64,000 nt of DNA, taken from Cristatella mucedo. Taxonomy: Eukaryota > Bryozoa > Phylactolaemata > Cristatellidae. Below, one piece after another: positions 32,278 through 64,000 of the stretch. The notes below the pieces were generated by a model, which did no database searches, was not told where the DNA came from, and saw only the letters and a list, made by a program, of their open reading frames with translations. The translations under genes and the position numbers were made by a program. Position 1 is the stretch's first letter; the number at the start of each line of letters is the position of its first letter. The DNA lies in NCBI GenBank assembly GCA_009760855.2, contig WPIO01000006.1, positions 6,660,001 through 6,724,000 on the forward strand. The letters are read 5' to 3'.

Positions 32278-32532
32278 TACCGACCACGACTTCCTGCGGA
32301 CGCTGCGCAACGGGACGACGGCTGTGCGCGCCGTCCAATAGCCTTTCAGACATGTGTTTACGGTAGTTCCGGCGGCTGTCAGCCTCTGTCGCGACCGCGT
32401 ACCCCCTCGCCCGTCCGCTACCGTCTTGCGCTGCTCGGTCGAAGGCGCCTGCCGCCAGCCGCCGAGCGCTCATTGAATGCGTGGCTGGCCACGTGGTAGT
32501 TTGTAGTCGGCCGATTGCGTTCAGGCGCAACT
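32278..32532. promoter_or_regulatory. Bidirectional promoter between STRAP and CCDC150
   Basis: Only 255 bp separate the two divergent start codons, so both 5' UTRs and the promoter must share this space. It is GC-rich with no TATA box. Visible motifs are AGGAAGT on the minus strand (ETS, 32289-32295), CCAAT at 32335-32339, CCGGAA on the minus strand (32367-32372) and the palindromic E-box CCACGTGG at 32489-32496. Confidence 0.7.
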
Positions 32533-63362
<30,830 letters not shown>

Positions 63363-63629
63363 GTATTATGCTGCGACCGAACGACGACCGAAAGCTTGTA
63401 TTCAGTGTGCAGGAGGCTGCCGAGCGTTTGCTCGCAGGTCACGTGGTCGAGCGACCTCGCCAGTGACCTGGCGACCTTTCGAGCTCGAGAAGCACAGTGC
63501 TCGAAAGCTTGGCTTAGACGAACAGGAGGCTGAAGCAGCCGCCGTCGCCGCAGAGTCCATGTCCGTGCGCTCGCGCGACATCGACACAGTCTTGACTTCT
63601 GTGGCTCACACGACTCGCAGGTCTTTCGG

Positions 63630-63957
63630 CCGCAAAGTGCACTTGGTGCCAAACTCAGCCGCGAGGCTCGCTCGTCTGTCGTGAACTGAGGGGGGAGGGA
63701 GGTAGGGAGGGAGGTAGGGGATGGGCTACTTCCAGATTACTCCGCTTCTCACCGACTTGCGCTGGCTCCCTGTGATGCGGCGTATCACCTTCGAGTTTGT
63801 GTCGCTCACTTTTGGGTCCCTTCAACCTCTTGCTCAGGCCTGCCTATTCAAACTACTTCCCAATCAGACTGGGTGCCGAGCCACCCTCTTGTGACTCAAG
63901 ACGACGTATAGCTGTGCCCATAATCCTATCCCAATATCCAAATCCTATGAAAACCGA
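63630..63957 (+). mobile_element. LINE-A fragment
   Basis: CCAAACTCAGCCGCGAGGCT, then TTACTCCGCTTCTCACCGAC and the following ORF segment, interrupted by a G-rich insertion at 63690-63725. Confidence 0.75.
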
Positions 63958-63958
63958 G

Positions 63959-63990
<32 letters not shown>
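63959..63990. repeat. Poly(C) run, 32 nt
   Basis: Homopolymer near the window end; the length may be an assembly estimate. Confidence 0.9.
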
Positions 63991-63991
<1 letters not shown>

Positions 63992-64000
63992 TACTTCACA

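Noticed and set aside
63959-63990. Poly(C) as a biological signal
   Set aside because: Homopolymer lengths are error-prone and no function is implied by position.

Overview
This is a piece of animal (metazoan, almost certainly invertebrate) nuclear genome. The evidence is spliced genes with GT-AG and GC-AG introns, a class C neurotransmitter-type GPCR, a SMN-complex WD40 protein, and dense non-LTR retrotransposons, SINEs, MITEs and dinucleotide microsatellites. Nothing bacterial or viral was seen. The phylum cannot be fixed from the sequence alone. Exons in the left part and near 32 kb are very GC-rich with strongly G/C-ending codons; several introns are AT-rich.

Three protein genes were reconstructed from splice sites, reading phase and family resemblance. 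(1) 1758-14113, plus strand: the 3' two thirds of a metabotropic-glutamate-receptor-like gene. It covers the end of the ligand-binding domain, the nine-cysteine domain, all seven membrane segments and a long low-complexity tail. Its 5' exons lie left of the window. One exon carries 33 uninterrupted GGC codons. (2) 32277-24000, minus strand: a complete seven-exon STRAP/unrip gene, predicted at 353 residues. (3) 32533 to beyond 63362, plus strand: at least 14 exons of a long coiled-coil protein recognised as a CCDC150 orthologue, continuing past the right end. STRAP and CCDC150 are head to head across 255 bp with ETS-, CCAAT- and E-box-like motifs, so a shared bidirectional promoter is likely. 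The receptor and STRAP converge across about 9 kb of repeats.

The rest is mostly repeats. Two CR1/L2-like LINE families recur. LINE-A has an (ATT)n tail and a 3' hairpin; LINE-B has an (ATTAC)n tail. Two tRNA-derived SINE families also recur. SINE-1 ends in a copy of the LINE-A 3' end and so is probably mobilised by it. Two pogo/Tigger-like MITEs, a 466-bp foldback element enclosing TTTAGGG telomere-like repeats, several perfect hairpins or palindromes, an 18-bp minisatellite and a 1-kb pyrimidine tract are also present. Nested insertions give relative ages: LINE-A inside LINE-B, SINE-2 inside LINE-B, and a MITE inside SINE-1.

The most unusual observations are the high share of GC-AG introns (4 of 24), the poly-glycine expansion inside a receptor ligand-binding domain, the foldback/telomere-like element, the LINE/SINE partnership, and a LINE tail that ends at the splice donor of STRAP exon 3.
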